Of a DNA stretch of 64,000 nt, positions 1 to 8,537 are shown piece after piece. The position numbers and the translations under genes are program-made. The stretch lies in the NCBI RefSeq assembly GCF_004209755.1, contig NZ_CP035913.1:3658001-3722000 (forward strand). The letters run 5' to 3'. Position 1 is the stretch's first letter. Each line of letters starts with the position of its first letter. Under the pieces are notes generated by a model. It worked only from the letters and a program-made list of their open reading frames with translations, did not search any database and was not told the origin of the DNA. This DNA comes from Pseudoduganella lutea (GTDB taxonomy: Bacteria; Pseudomonadota; Gammaproteobacteria; Burkholderiales; Burkholderiaceae_D).

Positions 1-1
1 G

Positions 2-340
2 CCGAGTTCCGTCGCCAGCGGCCGCGAAGGCCTGCGGGCGCTGCTCGCGAAAGATCCGTCGCTCGACGCGATCTTCTGCAGCTCCGACATGGTGGCACTC
101 GGCGTGCTGACGGAAGCGCAGGCGCAGGGCATCAGGGTGCCCGAGCAATTGGCCATCATCGGCCTGGGCGACCTGGCCATGTCGCGCGAACTGCACCCCG
201 CGCTCACGTCCGTGCGCGTCGACGGCACGCTGATCGGCCATACGGCCGCGCAGTACATCATGCAGCGGGCCGACGGGCTGACGGTGGCCGAACCGGTGTG
301 CGACGTGGGGTTTACGATCGTGGAGCGGGCGACGACGTGA
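2..340 (+). CDS. LacI/GalR-family transcriptional regulator, C-terminal part (5' end outside window)
   Basis: The frame is open from base 2 and ends in TGA at 338-340, leaving 112 residues. They match the C-terminal half of a LacI-type periplasmic-binding-like effector domain: 'DAIFCSSDMVALGVLTEAQAQG', then 'PEQLAIIGLGDL', then the 'HPALTSVRVDG' stretch typical of the last subdomain. The DNA-binding N-terminus lies outside the window, so the operator and regulated genes cannot be inferred. The 'LGDLAMSREL' version resembles regulators of the GntR/gluconate branch of the LacI family, but this is weak. The gene ends 6 bp from the convergent YkgJ-like gene. Confidence 0.85.
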   Translation, partial: PSSVASGREGLRALLAKDPSLDAIFCSSDMVALGVLTEAQAQGIRVPEQLAIIGLGDLAMSRELHPALTSVRVDGTLIGHTAAQYIMQRADGLTVAEPVCDVGFTIVERATT

Positions 341-346
341 TCAGGT

Positions 347-604
347 TCAAGCCGGGGCGGTCAGCCGCTCCAGCTCCGCCAGCCACACCATCGCCTGCTC
401 GCGGGTTTCGCCGCACATCTCGGCCGAAGGCTGCAAGCCGCCGCAAAACGCCGGCCGCTCCGGTTTGCCGAACACGCGGCAGCGGTTGTCGTCGTCGAGC
501 TGCACGCAGCGCACGCCGGCCGGTTTGCCATTCGGCATGCCGGGAATCGGGCTGGTGATCGAAGGGGCGGTGCAGCAGGCACCGCAATGGTCGCGGCAGT
601 TCAT
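347..604 (-). CDS. YkgJ-family cysteine cluster protein
   Basis: An 85-residue protein rich in cysteine. Cysteines fall at 3, 7, 10, 11, 33, 42, 54 and 64, with the family signature 'CRDHCGACC' at the N-terminus and a C-x8-C pair in the middle. Such proteins (UPF0153/CxxCxxCC) are thought to bind zinc or an Fe-S cluster; their function is unknown. I chose the ATG at 604 because it begins directly before the cysteine motif, and longer versions would run into the upstream gene. It lies 43 bp downstream of the DUF445 gene on the same strand, so the two may be cotranscribed. Confidence 0.8.
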   Translation of the reverse strand: MNCRDHCGACCTAPSITSPIPGMPNGKPAGVRCVQLDDDNRCRVFGKPERPAFCGGLQPSAEMCGETREQAMVWLAELERLTAPA

Positions 605-647
605 GGGCGGGCAACAGTGCGGGGGAAAGCCGGCTATTGTACCCCGC

Positions 648-1889
648 TCAATGCCCGCCCAGCACCAGTGAGATGGCATACAGCAGCACGCCCACCACAC
701 CGCCGACCAGCGTGCCGTTGATGCGGATGAACTGCAAATCACTGCCCACCTGTGTTTCCAGCTTTGCCGAGATCGTCTCCGCATCCCACTTGTCGATCAC
801 CTTCCGCACCACGGCCACGATCAGGCTGCGCCGTTCAACAATCGCCTCGGTGGCGAAACTTTTCAGCCACTCGTTCAGTTTCGTCCTTACCGTGTCGTTC
901 TTTTCAAGCGCCGTGCTGAAGATGCGCAGCGCGCCCTGCGTGCGCAGCAGCAGGCGCGATTCGGGCGATTCGCTGGCGGCCAGGAGCCGGCCACGGATGT
1001 CCGCCCACACGCCGGCCACATACTCTCGGAACAGCGGGTGCGTGATGCCCCGGGCCAGCAAGCCGCGCAGCCGGGCCTCGTACTCGGGCGATTCCTCCAG
1101 CTTTTCGATCAGCTCCATGATCGCCGTGTGGAAACGCTCGCGCCATGCGCCGTTTTCGTCGGCCATGTCGTCGAGAATGCTCTGGATGCCATCCATCAGC
1201 CGTTCATAGAATTTTTCATCGACCATCTTCGGCATCCATTTCGGGCTGTGGTCATGCACCTTTTGCCGGATGTAGCCGCGGTTTTCTTCCAGCGCGCTGC
1301 CCACGAGTCCCAGCACCTTCTGCAGCAGCCGGATGTGCTGGCCATTCGCCACCAGTACCGACAGCACTTGCCCCGTCAACGGCGCCAGCTTCACGTCCTT
1401 CATGCCCGACGCCAGCGTGCCGCCGAAAAAAGCGGCGGCATCGCGGTCTTCGATCATGTTCAGCACGGCGGGGATGGTGCCGACGATGCGTTCGGCCACG
1501 GCGCGGTTGTTGGCGTCGTCCGCCAGCCAGCGCGCGCCGATGCCGGCCAGGTCCACATCCTTCAGTTCATTACGCACCACGTCGGGGGTGATGAAGTTAT
1601 GTTCGAGGAATTCGGCGATGTTGGCGCCGATACGATCCTTGTTGCGGGGGATGATCGCCGTATGGGGGATCGGCAGGCCGAGCGGGTGGCGGAACAGGGC
1701 GGTGACGGCGAACCAGTCGGCCAGGCCGCCCACCATGGCCGCTTCGGCGAACGCGGCCACGAAGCCCAGCCACGGGTAATCCGGCTGCAGCAGCCTCGCG
1801 GCAACGAACACGGCGGCCATCGCGGCCAACAGGCTGGTGGCGATGCGGCGGATGCGGCGCAGCCGCACGAGCGGATCCCTGGACGGCAA
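648..1889 (-). CDS. DUF445 domain-containing membrane protein
   Basis: A 413-residue protein of the DUF445 family. A basic N-terminus precedes a hydrophobic helix at about residues 15-32. The conserved '[24 protein letters not shown]' region follows around residue 55, then '[14 protein letters not shown]'. A second hydrophobic segment at the C-terminus ('[21 protein letters not shown]') suggests a protein anchored at both ends with a long cytoplasmic or periplasmic helical middle. No biochemical role is established for this family. It is probably the first gene of a two-gene unit with the YkgJ-like gene. Its divergent neighbour is the small DUF2158-like gene. Confidence 0.85.
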   Translation of the reverse strand: MPSRDPLVRLRRIRRIATSLLAAMAAVFVAARLLQPDYPWLGFVAAFAEAAMVGGLADWFAVTALFRHPLGLPIPHTAIIPRNKDRIGANIAEFLEHNFITPDVVRNELKDVDLAGIGARWLADDANNRAVAERIVGTIPAVLNMIEDRDAAAFFGGTLASGMKDVKLAPLTGQVLSVLVANGQHIRLLQKVLGLVGSALEENRGYIRQKVHDHSPKWMPKMVDEKFYERLMDGIQSILDDMADENGAWRERFHTAIMELIEKLEESPEYEARLRGLLARGITHPLFREYVAGVWADIRGRLLAASESPESRLLLRTQGALRIFSTALEKNDTVRTKLNEWLKSFATEAIVERRSLIVAVVRKVIDKWDAETISAKLETQVGSDLQFIRINGTLVGGVVGVLLYAISLVLGGH

Positions 1890-2023
1890 AGCGATTCTCC
1901 CGGTAAAGACTAGCCCGATGATACGTCGGTGGCGCCCGGCAATACCGTTCGGTACGTCACGATGCGGGCGGCTGGATTAGCATGAGGCACCCAGGCGAAA
2001 TGCCACGAACGGAGGAGATGAGC

Positions 2024-2245
2024 ATGGATCGCGAACGACCGAAAGCGGGCGACGTGGTGCGGCCGATCGGCTGGCACCAGCAGATGATCGTCATCGGCAC
2101 GCGCGGCGACGATATCCGCTGCCGCTGGAACGATGACGATGGCGAACACGAACAGGCGTTCCCCTCCGGGCAACTGGAAACCGTGCACCGCGGCGCCGAG
2201 TATTCGGCCACGCCGGAGCGCAGCCGGGTCACCCATCGCCCATGA
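2024..2245 (+). CDS. YodC-like (DUF2158) small protein
   Basis: A 73-residue protein with the YodC/DUF2158 pattern: 'AGDVVRPIGWHQQMIV', then 'IRCRWNDDDGEHEQAFPSGQL'. Family members are small SH3-like barrels of unknown function. In-frame ATGs lie at 1982, 2018 and 2024. A clear GGAGGA at 2011-2016 sits 7 nt before the ATG at 2024 but only 1 nt before 2018, so 2024 is preferred. It is a single-gene unit divergent from the DUF445 gene. Confidence 0.65.
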   Translation: MDRERPKAGDVVRPIGWHQQMIVIGTRGDDIRCRWNDDDGEHEQAFPSGQLETVHRGAEYSATPERSRVTHRP

Positions 2246-2262
2246 GGGAGGGCGTGCGCGCC

Positions 2263-2292
2263 TTGACGTTGCTATAGGGCAGGTCTATTATT
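2263..2292 (+). promoter_or_regulatory. Candidate sigma70 promoter for the TetR-type gene
   Basis: TTGACG at 2263-2268 and TATTAT at 2287-2292 are separated by 18 bp. Transcription would start near 2299, about 80 nt before the ATG at 2380, just upstream of the simple repeats at 2305-2345. This is a consensus match only. Confidence 0.5.
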
Positions 2293-2304
2293 TGCTGACC
2301 CGCG

Positions 2305-2345
2305 AGTAAGTAAGCAGGTAAGCAAGTAGGCAAGCAAGTAACACG
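2305..2345. repeat. Degenerate tandem 8-mer repeats in the TetR-gene leader
   Basis: Variants of the unit GTAAGCAA follow one another (GTAAGCAG, GTAAGCAA, GTAGGCAA, GCAAGTAA). They fall between the proposed promoter and the start codon, so they would lie in the 5' untranslated region. TetR family members often bind close to their own promoter, so an operator role is possible, but the unit is not a palindrome. Confidence 0.6.
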
Positions 2346-2379
2346 CAACGCGTCATACGCACTACGTCACAACCCTCAT

Positions 2380-3012
2380 ATGCAATCCGACACGAAACCG
2401 CGCTGGGAGCGCCGCAAAGACGCCCGGCCGCAGGAACTGCTGGCCGCCGCGCTGGACCTGTTCGTGGACCGCGGCTATGCCGCCACCCGCCTGGAAGACG
2501 TGGCCCGCCGCGCCGGCGTGTCGAAAGGCACGCTATACCTGTATTTCGAAAACAAGGAAGAGCTGTTCAAGGCTGTTGTCCGCGACAACATCGTGGCCGT
2601 GATCGGCCGGGCGGAAATCGATGTCGCCGCCGCCGACAGCACGTCGTGTAATGAATTGCTGCGCGCGATGCTGCGCCGGTGGTGGGCGGACGTCGCCTCC
2701 ACGCGCGCTTCCGGCCTGGCCAAGCTGATGGTGGCCGAAGCGGGGAACTTTCCTGAAATCGCCCGCTTCTATAACGAGGAAGTCATCTCGCGCGGCCATG
2801 CGCTGATCGGCTCGATCGTGCGGCGCGGCGTGGAGCGGGGCGAATTCATGCCTGTCGATCCCGAGATGATGACACGCGTGCTGACCGCCCCGGTCACGAT
2901 GCTGATGTTGTGGGCGCACAGCTTCGACCCCTGCTGCGGGCCGGTGGACGCCGAAGCCTTCCTGGATACCTGGCTGGGCCTCGTCGAACGCGGCATGGCA
3001 CGTCCTGTCTGA
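2380..3012 (+). CDS. TetR/AcrR-family transcriptional regulator
   Basis: A 210-residue protein. Residues about 14-60 form a TetR helix-turn-helix domain: 'AALDLFVDRGYAATRLEDVARRAGVSKGTLYLYF', with the expected 'KGTLYLYFENKEELF' recognition-helix and exit segment. The remainder is an all-helical ligand-binding and dimerisation domain. No efflux or enzyme gene lies next to it in the same direction, so the regulated gene and ligand are unknown. It has its own likely promoter upstream and is followed by a 145-bp gap before pcm. Confidence 0.88.
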   Translation: MQSDTKPRWERRKDARPQELLAAALDLFVDRGYAATRLEDVARRAGVSKGTLYLYFENKEELFKAVVRDNIVAVIGRAEIDVAAADSTSCNELLRAMLRRWWADVASTRASGLAKLMVAEAGNFPEIARFYNEEVISRGHALIGSIVRRGVERGEFMPVDPEMMTRVLTAPVTMLMLWAHSFDPCCGPVDAEAFLDTWLGLVERGMARPV

Positions 3013-3157
3013 AACACAACGATTTCGCGGGTTCAACCCCGTGAAACTGCAGGCTGTCGCAATTTTCCGCCTTATACCGTCGTTATCGTTAATATCCCTT
3101 CCAGACCAGTTCAACGATAAAATGACGGATTCTTATTCCTTCACTAAAGTCTAAAAG

Positions 3158-3811
3158 ATGAATATCGAACAAGCCCGATTCAACATGATCGAACAGCAGA
3201 TTCGTCCCTGGGACGTGCTGGACACCGATATCCTCGATCTGTTGATGGTCGTCAAACGCGAGAATTTCGTGCCGGAAGCCTACCGGAAGCTGGCTTTTGT
3301 CGACACGTCGATTCCGCTGCCGGGCGGCGCATCGATGCTGAACCCGAAGATCGAAGCGCGCATCGTGCAGGACGTGCACGTGAAGAAGCATGAGAACGTG
3401 CTGCTGGTCGGTGCCGGCAGCGGCTACGTGGCCGCACTGCTGGCGCACCTGGCCCGCCATGTCACCGTGGTCGAGATCGACCCAACGCTGAAGGAAATGG
3501 CGCAGAAGAACCTGGCCGCCAACGGCGTCACCAACGTCACCGTGGAACTGGGCAACGGCGCACAGGGCTGGGCCAACGGCGCGCCGTTCGACGTGATCGT
3601 GTTTGCCGGCGCGCTGCCTGTGCTGCCGGAAACGGTGCTGCAGCAAGTGAAGCCGGCCGGCCGCATCCTGGCGATCATCGGCGAATCGCCCGTCATGTCC
3701 GCGCACCTGATCACCCGCACCGGCGACAGCGGCTACGCTACAAAGAAGCTGTTTGAAACCGACGTGCAGCCGCTGCAGGCCGCCGTCACGCCGTCGCACT
3801 TCACGTTCTGA
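3158..3811 (+). CDS. pcm: Protein-L-isoaspartate O-methyltransferase-like protein
   Basis: A 217-residue SAM-dependent methyltransferase. The N-terminus 'RFNMIEQQIRPWDVLD' is characteristic of the PCMT family. Motif I 'VLLVGAGSGYVAALLAHL' lies near residue 85-100, followed by 'VTVVEIDPTLKEMAQKNL'. PCMT proteins methylate isoaspartyl residues in aged proteins using SAM. This is the shorter betaproteobacterial form, in which the classical motif is replaced by 'RENFVPEAYRKLAFVD'; activity on isoaspartate is therefore assumed from the family. The gene is 8 bp upstream of the rhodanese gene and close to the TolC gene, an arrangement common in Burkholderiales. Confidence 0.85.
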   Translation: MNIEQARFNMIEQQIRPWDVLDTDILDLLMVVKRENFVPEAYRKLAFVDTSIPLPGGASMLNPKIEARIVQDVHVKKHENVLLVGAGSGYVAALLAHLARHVTVVEIDPTLKEMAQKNLAANGVTNVTVELGNGAQGWANGAPFDVIVFAGALPVLPETVLQQVKPAGRILAIIGESPVMSAHLITRTGDSGYATKKLFETDVQPLQAAVTPSHFTF

Positions 3812-3819
3812 GGCCGGCG

Positions 3820-4143
3820 ATGCAGCAGATTACCGCTCCGGAGCTGGCCGCCTGGCTGGCCGATGAAAAACGCACGCGCCCGTTCCTGCTGGACGTGCGC
3901 GAGAACTGGGAATACGACACCTGCCATATCGAAGGTGCCACCCTGATGCCGATGCAGACCATCCCGGCCCGCATCGACGACCTCGACGAAGAAGCGGAAA
4001 TCGTCTGCATCTGCCACCACGGTGCGCGCAGCCTGCAGGTGGCGGCGTTCCTGGAGCGGCATGGCTTCGGCAAGGTCACCAACCTGACGGGCGGCGTGCA
4101 TGCCTGGGCACTGCAGGTGGACGAATCGATGCCGAAGTACTAG
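3820..4143 (+). CDS. Single-domain rhodanese-like sulfurtransferase
   Basis: A 107-residue rhodanese domain: 'PFLLDVRENWEYDTCHIEGA' near the N-terminus and the active-site loop 'CHHGAR' with the expected catalytic cysteine at residue 65, followed by 'GGVHAWALQVD'. Such proteins (GlpE/YgaP type) transfer sulfane sulfur to cyanide or thiol acceptors; the physiological acceptor here is unknown. The GAGG upstream of the ATG and the 8-bp gap from pcm indicate cotranscription with pcm and probably with the TolC-like gene downstream. Confidence 0.88.
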   Translation: MQQITAPELAAWLADEKRTRPFLLDVRENWEYDTCHIEGATLMPMQTIPARIDDLDEEAEIVCICHHGARSLQVAAFLERHGFGKVTNLTGGVHAWALQVDESMPKY

Positions 4144-4217
4144 TGAGGCTTCGGCAGGCGCGGCCGGGAAAACAAGAAAACAACTGTCCAAACTTTACGA
4201 GTCCAACGGAGAACGCA

Positions 4218-5528
4218 ATGCAGAGACCCCTTATCGCCGTGTTGATCGCCAGCGCGATCTCGATGGCCGCACCCGCGGCACAGGCGGCCGATCTGATCCA
4301 GGTTTACCAGCAGGCGCTGGCGAACGATGCCACGTACGCCAGCGCACGCAATGCGCTGACGGCGGGGCAGGAGCGGAGCACCCAGGGGCGTTCTCAGTTG
4401 CTGCCGGGTATTTCGCTGCAGGGCAGCCATTCGCGCTTCTATGGTTCGAGCACGCCGCCGGTTGGCGTGAAGGTCGATAACGACACCCACCAGAACGTCT
4501 ATACGCTGGCGCTGTCGCAGCCGCTGTTCGATTATGCCGCCTGGCAGTCCTACCAGCAGAGCAAGCTGTCGCAGGCGCAGGCCGAAGTACAGTTCGCGCA
4601 GGCGCAGCAGGACGTCCTCTTGCGCGTGGCGCAAGCCTATTTCGACGTACTGACGGCGCAGGACAACCTGTCCTCGATCCAGGCCCAGAAGTCGGCCACC
4701 ACCGAGCAGCTGGCATCGGCCAAGCGCAATTTCGAGGTGGGCACGCAGACGATCACGGACACGCACGAGGCGCAGGCCGCCTATGACCTGGTGGTGGCGC
4801 AGGAATTCGCCGCCATCAATGCACTGGAGGTGGCCCGCACCGCGCTCCAGCAGATCATCGGCACGGCCCCGGCAACGTTGTCAACGCTGCGCGCCGGCGT
4901 GACGATCGCGCCGCCGCAGCCGGCCAATATCGAGCCATGGATCTCGGCCGCCGAAGCCGACAACTTCAACGTGGCGCTGCAGCGGCTGAACGTGGAAATC
5001 GCCAAGCGGGAAATCGCCCGCAACCGCGCCGGCCACCTGCCGACCGTGGACTTCACGGCCAATTCGACCCGCAACAGCCAGCCGGCCGTGGGCATTGCCC
5101 GCGGCACGACGGTGGGCGTGACGTGGACGGTACCGATCTTCAACGGCTTCGCCGTCACCAGCAAGGTGCGTGAAACGATTGCGCTGGAAGAGAAGGCCCG
5201 TAACGACCTGGAGGCGAACCGGCGCGCCGCCTCGCAAAGCGCCCGCCAGGCTTACCTGGGCGTGAACAGCGGCCTGGCCCAGGTGAAGGCGCTGGAAGCG
5301 GCGGAAGTATCGAGCCAGTCCGCGCTGGAATCGAACAAGCTGGGGTACCAGGTGGGCGTGCGGATCAACATCGACGTGCTGAACGCGCAGCGCCAGCTGT
5401 ACTCCACGCAGCGCGACCTTTCAAAGGCGCGCTACGACACGATCATGAATGGCCTGCGACTGAAGGCTGCGGCCGGCACGCTGAAGGAAGACGATCTCGT
5501 GCCGATCAATGCGTTGCTGACGAATTGA
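4218..5528 (+). CDS. TolC-family outer membrane channel protein
   Basis: A 436-residue exported protein. The signal peptide 'MQRPLIAVLIASAISMAAPAAQAAD' has an A-Q-A cleavage site. Two TolC/OEP repeats follow, rich in Q/A/N coiled-coil segments such as 'YQQSKLSQAQAEVQFAQAQQDVLLRVAQAYFDVL'. The end of the second repeat ('NIDVLNAQRQLYSTQRDLSKARYDTIMNGLRLKAAAGTL') is typical of TolC itself. TolC trimers form the outer-membrane exit duct of type I secretion and RND efflux systems. I chose the ATG at 4218 because it starts the signal peptide and has GGAGA at 4208-4212. No inner-membrane pump gene lies beside it, so it probably serves several systems. Confidence 0.9.
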   Translation: MQRPLIAVLIASAISMAAPAAQAADLIQVYQQALANDATYASARNALTAGQERSTQGRSQLLPGISLQGSHSRFYGSSTPPVGVKVDNDTHQNVYTLALSQPLFDYAAWQSYQQSKLSQAQAEVQFAQAQQDVLLRVAQAYFDVLTAQDNLSSIQAQKSATTEQLASAKRNFEVGTQTITDTHEAQAAYDLVVAQEFAAINALEVARTALQQIIGTAPATLSTLRAGVTIAPPQPANIEPWISAAEADNFNVALQRLNVEIAKREIARNRAGHLPTVDFTANSTRNSQPAVGIARGTTVGVTWTVPIFNGFAVTSKVRETIALEEKARNDLEANRRAASQSARQAYLGVNSGLAQVKALEAAEVSSQSALESNKLGYQVGVRINIDVLNAQRQLYSTQRDLSKARYDTIMNGLRLKAAAGTLKEDDLVPINALLTN

Positions 5529-5539
5529 CGGGGGCTTGA

Positions 5540-5579
5540 AAAAAACGCCGGCCCGTGCATTGCACGGCCGGCGTTTTTC
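5540..5579. terminator. Bidirectional rho-independent terminator between tolC-like gene and gloA
   Basis: An inverted repeat (CGCCGGC-C-CGTGCA / TGCACG-GCCGGCG) is flanked by A5 on the left and T5 on the right, so it can terminate both converging genes. It starts 12 bp after the TolC-gene stop codon. Confidence 0.85.
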
Positions 5580-5595
5580 ATTGGGCCCCGTGGGA

Positions 5596-6006
5596 TTACC
5601 GCAGGCCGCCGCCTTCGGCATCGAACGAGCGCTCGATCAGTTCGACCTTGTAGCCATCCGGATCCGTGATGAACGCGATCACCGTGGTGCCGCCCTTCAC
5701 CGGGCCCGGTTCGCGGGTCACGTTGCCGCCACTGTCCTTCGCGGCATTGCAGGCCTCGACGATGTTCTCGGTCGAGATCGCGATGTGGCCGTAGGCATTG
5801 CCCAGGTCATAGCTGTCGACGCCGTAGTTGTACGTCAGCTCCAGTTCCGCGTGGTCCGGGTTGTTGCCGTAGCCGACGAAGGCCAGCGTGTACTTGTACT
5901 CCGGATTGTCGCTGGTGCGCAGCAGTTTCATGCCGAGCACCTTGGTGTAGAAGTCGATGGAGCGCTGCAGGTCACCGACCCGCAGCATGGTGTGCAGGAT
6001 GCGCAT
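5596..6006 (-). CDS. gloA: Lactoylglutathione lyase (glyoxalase I)
   Basis: A 136-residue glyoxalase I. Pattern: '[30 protein letters not shown]', then '[10 protein letters not shown]', 'GHIAIS' and 'KVELIER'. The four expected metal ligands are visible (His5, the Glu of ELELTYN, the His of GHIAIS, the Glu of VELIER). The short length is that of the Ni2+-type bacterial enzyme. It converts the methylglyoxal-glutathione hemithioacetal to S-lactoylglutathione. GAGAGA precedes the ATG. It is a single gene, convergent with the TolC-type gene. Confidence 0.95.
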   Translation of the reverse strand: MRILHTMLRVGDLQRSIDFYTKVLGMKLLRTSDNPEYKYTLAFVGYGNNPDHAELELTYNYGVDSYDLGNAYGHIAISTENIVEACNAAKDSGGNVTREPGPVKGGTTVIAFITDPDGYKVELIERSFDAEGGGLR

Positions 6007-6087
6007 GGTAAATCTCTCGTATCGTGTGCGAAAAGCGCGATTGTAGGCGTTTTCGGCCAGGTTCGCTGGACACGCACGCGCATGGGG

Positions 6088-7026
6088 TCATAACGGCGGG
6101 ACCGTATTCGTGCCTTCGTGCAGCCGGTACCTGCCATTGCCGAAGACATAGCGCGCAGTGCCGGCGAGCGAGCGTTTTTCGACCGCAGTCGCAGGCCCTG
6201 TCTGATCCGGCGTCGCATCTTCCGCATCTTCCGCATCTTCTGCATCTTCCGCATCTTCCGCCTCGCCATTCGAACGTCGCGATTCCTCGCCGCTGATCTC
6301 CAGCACGAGATCGTCGTAGGCCGCGTTACGGGCGTTGCCCGATCCAGGGTCGATGCGCCACTTCGCTTCAGCCGACCAGCAATGTTCCTCGCAATCGCCG
6401 TCGTTGGTCGACTTGATCAACAGGCTGTCGCCATCGTCGGCCAGGTCGGTCATCTTCTCGCTGGCCGGGTCGAACAGGGCCAGCCACGTGCCCATGTAAC
6501 CCCGGCCCATATAGTTGGTCAGCACGGCCAGCCCCGGCTTGCCGTGGCCCAGCGAGATCCAGCGCATCTCGGTTGGAAGGCGGTTTTGTTCCGCGAAGTT
6601 CTCGTGCCTGCGCGTGACATGCCATGTACCGCCCTGCCGGCGTAGCAGGTACAGGTGAATGGGCGCGCCCTGGACTTCCCCGAGCATCGCGTCGTCCGCA
6701 GGGCGCCGGAAGCTGCCTTCGACCACGAGCGCCGTGTCGCCGGAGGGCAGCACCATGCTCGTGGCGGCGGTCAGGATCAGCGGCAGTCCGTCGACCGGCG
6801 CCTCGGCCGCAGCACCACCTTCGATCGCATAGCCTTTCGCGGGCAGGTAGTCGTCGCCGAAGATGGCGCGCATCAGGGGCGCATGCGGATCCTTGCTGGC
6901 GGCGGGCGCCTCGGCTTTCGGCTGCGCCGGCGTTGCTGCCTCGGGCACCTGGGCATCGTCCCGCGAGCAGCTGGCCAGGCCGGTGGCAAGCACCAGCAGT
7001 GCGCCGCACAGTGCAGACTTGTTCAT
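6088..7026 (-). CDS. Putative lipoprotein with an acidic EDA repeat
   Basis: A 312-residue protein beginning with a lipoprotein signal, 'MNKSALCGALLVLATGLASC', with the acylation cysteine at residue 20. The mature part starts with an Ala/Pro/Lys-rich linker. The globular region resembles no family I recognise. Near residue 255 there is a short acidic tract of about five EDA units encoded by a perfect 9-bp tandem repeat. The ribosome binding site sits in the 3' arm of a hairpin just upstream. It follows the sugar dehydrogenase gene by 81 bp on the same strand. Confidence 0.6.
   Translation of the reverse strand: MNKSALCGALLVLATGLASCSRDDAQVPEAATPAQPKAEAPAASKDPHAPLMRAIFGDDYLPAKGYAIEGGAAAEAPVDGLPLILTAATSMVLPSGDTALVVEGSFRRPADDAMLGEVQGAPIHLYLLRRQGGTWHVTRRHENFAEQNRLPTEMRWISLGHGKPGLAVLTNYMGRGYMGTWLALFDPASEKMTDLADDGDSLLIKSTNDGDCEEHCWSAEAKWRIDPGSGNARNAAYDDLVLEISGEESRRSNGEAEDAEDAEDAEDAEDATPDQTGPATAVEKRSLAGTARYVFGNGRYRLHEGTNTVPPL
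6215..6259. repeat. 9-bp tandem repeat, five copies, inside the lipoprotein gene
   Basis: Five consecutive copies of GCATCTTCC on the + strand (one with a single C-to-T change) encode Glu-Asp-Ala on the minus strand. The unit is a multiple of three, so copy-number change would alter protein length without a frameshift. Confidence 0.9.
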
Positions 7027-7028
7027 GG

Positions 7029-7053
7029 TTCCTGCTTTATAAAAAAGCAGGAA
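7029..7053 (-). promoter_or_regulatory. Hairpin overlapping the ribosome binding site of the lipoprotein gene
   Basis: A perfect 9-bp inverted repeat (TTCCTGCTT / AAGCAGGAA) with a 7-nt loop ends 2 nt before the lipoprotein ATG. On the mRNA the Shine-Dalgarno AGGA lies in the 3' arm and would be paired. There is no U-tract in the reading direction, so it is unlikely to be a simple terminator. Confidence 0.5.
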
Positions 7054-7107
7054 TATAGCCCATATACCGTTGGCCGGGCACCGCGGCTCGGCAGGGCTGC
7101 ACCTGAT

Positions 7108-8412
7108 TTATCTGGCTGCCGGCACCACGCGCCAGATCGTGTTGCCCACGTCATCGGCCACCAGCAGGGCGCCATCCTTCGCAACCGCCACGCCGACCGG
7201 GCGGCCCTTGGCACGTTCTTCCTTGCTGAGGAAGCCGGTGAGGATATCCTGCGGCGGGCCGGAGGGCTTGCCGTCGGCGAACGGCACGAACACCACCTTG
7301 TAGCCGCTGTGAGGCTTGCGGTTCCATGAACCGTGCTGGCCGATGAACGCGCCACCCTGGTAGCTGGCAGGGAACAGTTTGCCCTGGTAGAACTCCAGGC
7401 CCAGGGAGGCCGTGTGCGCGCCGAGCGCGTAGTCCGGCACAATGGCCTTTGCCACCAGGTCGGGCCGCTGTTCCTTGACGCGGGTATCGACATGCTGGCC
7501 GAACCAGCTGTAGGGCCAGCCGTAGAAGCCGCCATCCTTCACGGACGTGAGGTAATCCGGCACCAGGTCATTGCCCAGTTCATCGCGCTCGTTGACGACG
7601 GTCCACAGCGTTTTTGTCCTGGGTTCCCACGCCATGCCGTTCGGGTTGCGCAGGCCCGTGGCGAACAGCCGCGACTTGCCGGTGGCGCGTTCCAGCTCCC
7701 AGATCGCGGCGCGGCCTTCTTCCTTGTCGATGCCGTTTTCCGCCACGTTCGAGTTCGAGCCGACCGTCATGTACAGGAACTTGCCGTCCGGGCTGGCGGT
7801 GATGTTCTTGGTCCAGTGATGGTTCAGCGGGCCGGCCGGCAGGCTCATCACTTTTACGCCCGTGGCGGCGATCGAAGTCTTGCCTTCCTCGTAGGGGAAG
7901 CGCACCACGGCATCGGAGTTCGCCACATAGAAGTCCTTGTCGACCAGGACCATGCCGAACGGCGAACTGAGGTTCTTCAGGAAGACGTGGCGCTGCTGCG
8001 CCGCGCCGTTCGCATCCACGCCGCGCAGCAGCGTGATGCGGTTTGCCGACGGCGTCACGGCGCCCGCCTTCTTCTGCATGTGCTTCATGATGGCGCCCTT
8101 GACACCCTTGCTGTCTTCGGGCTTGGGCGGCGCGTTCGTTTCGGCCACCAGCACATCGCCATTCGGCAGCACGTGGAGCCAGCGCGGATGGTCGAGATTG
8201 CGCGCATAGGCCGTGACCGTGAAGCCGGCCGCGGCCACCGGTTTTTCGTCGCCTTTCCACACGTCGGTGGAGGCCACGTTCACGGTGGGGATCAGCGATT
8301 TTTCCGGTGCCGGCAACTGGGGATTCGGGCCCCAGCCCACCGGATACTGCGCATTCTGGGCCAGCGCGGCACCACCAGCCAGCAGGGCGCCAAGGACGAG
8401 GATCGGTTTCAT
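7108..8412 (-). CDS. PQQ-dependent sugar dehydrogenase-like protein (sorbosone dehydrogenase family)
   Basis: A 434-residue secreted protein. The signal peptide '[19 protein letters not shown]' is followed by a six-bladed propeller of the GSDH/sorbosone dehydrogenase type: '[21 protein letters not shown]', '[13 protein letters not shown]', '[16 protein letters not shown]', '[12 protein letters not shown]', 'GWPYSWFG', '[20 protein letters not shown]'. Family members oxidise aldose sugars or L-sorbosone in the periplasm with PQQ, passing electrons to the respiratory chain. No PQQ synthesis gene or cytochrome lies nearby, so the substrate and cofactor supply are unknown. The gene is the first on this strand before the lipoprotein gene. 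Confidence 0.82.
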   Translation of the reverse strand: MKPILVLGALLAGGAALAQNAQYPVGWGPNPQLPAPEKSLIPTVNVASTDVWKGDEKPVAAAGFTVTAYARNLDHPRWLHVLPNGDVLVAETNAPPKPEDSKGVKGAIMKHMQKKAGAVTPSANRITLLRGVDANGAAQQRHVFLKNLSSPFGMVLVDKDFYVANSDAVVRFPYEEGKTSIAATGVKVMSLPAGPLNHHWTKNITASPDGKFLYMTVGSNSNVAENGIDKEEGRAAIWELERATGKSRLFATGLRNPNGMAWEPRTKTLWTVVNERDELGNDLVPDYLTSVKDGGFYGWPYSWFGQHVDTRVKEQRPDLVAKAIVPDYALGAHTASLGLEFYQGKLFPASYQGGAFIGQHGSWNRKPHSGYKVVFVPFADGKPSGPPQDILTGFLSKEERAKGRPVGVAVAKDGALLVADDVGNTIWRVVPAAR

Positions 8413-8462
8413 GATTTTCTGGTCGACGTTGAGAGGAAATCGGTCGCGCCTGTCCGGCCGCG

Positions 8463-8490
8463 CTTGTTCAGACGTGCTTGTTCAGACGTG
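8463..8490. repeat. 14-bp perfect tandem duplication upstream of the sugar dehydrogenase gene
   Basis: CTTGTTCAGACGTG occurs twice without spacer (8463-8476 and 8477-8490), followed by several TGATCA/GATC-rich short motifs. It lies between the hypothetical gene's stop and the dehydrogenase start, in the likely dehydrogenase promoter or leader region. Confidence 0.8.
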
Positions 8491-8537
8491 CAGAAGCGAT
8501 CCTGCCTGATCGATGCTGCGTGATCAGGCCCGCTGGA

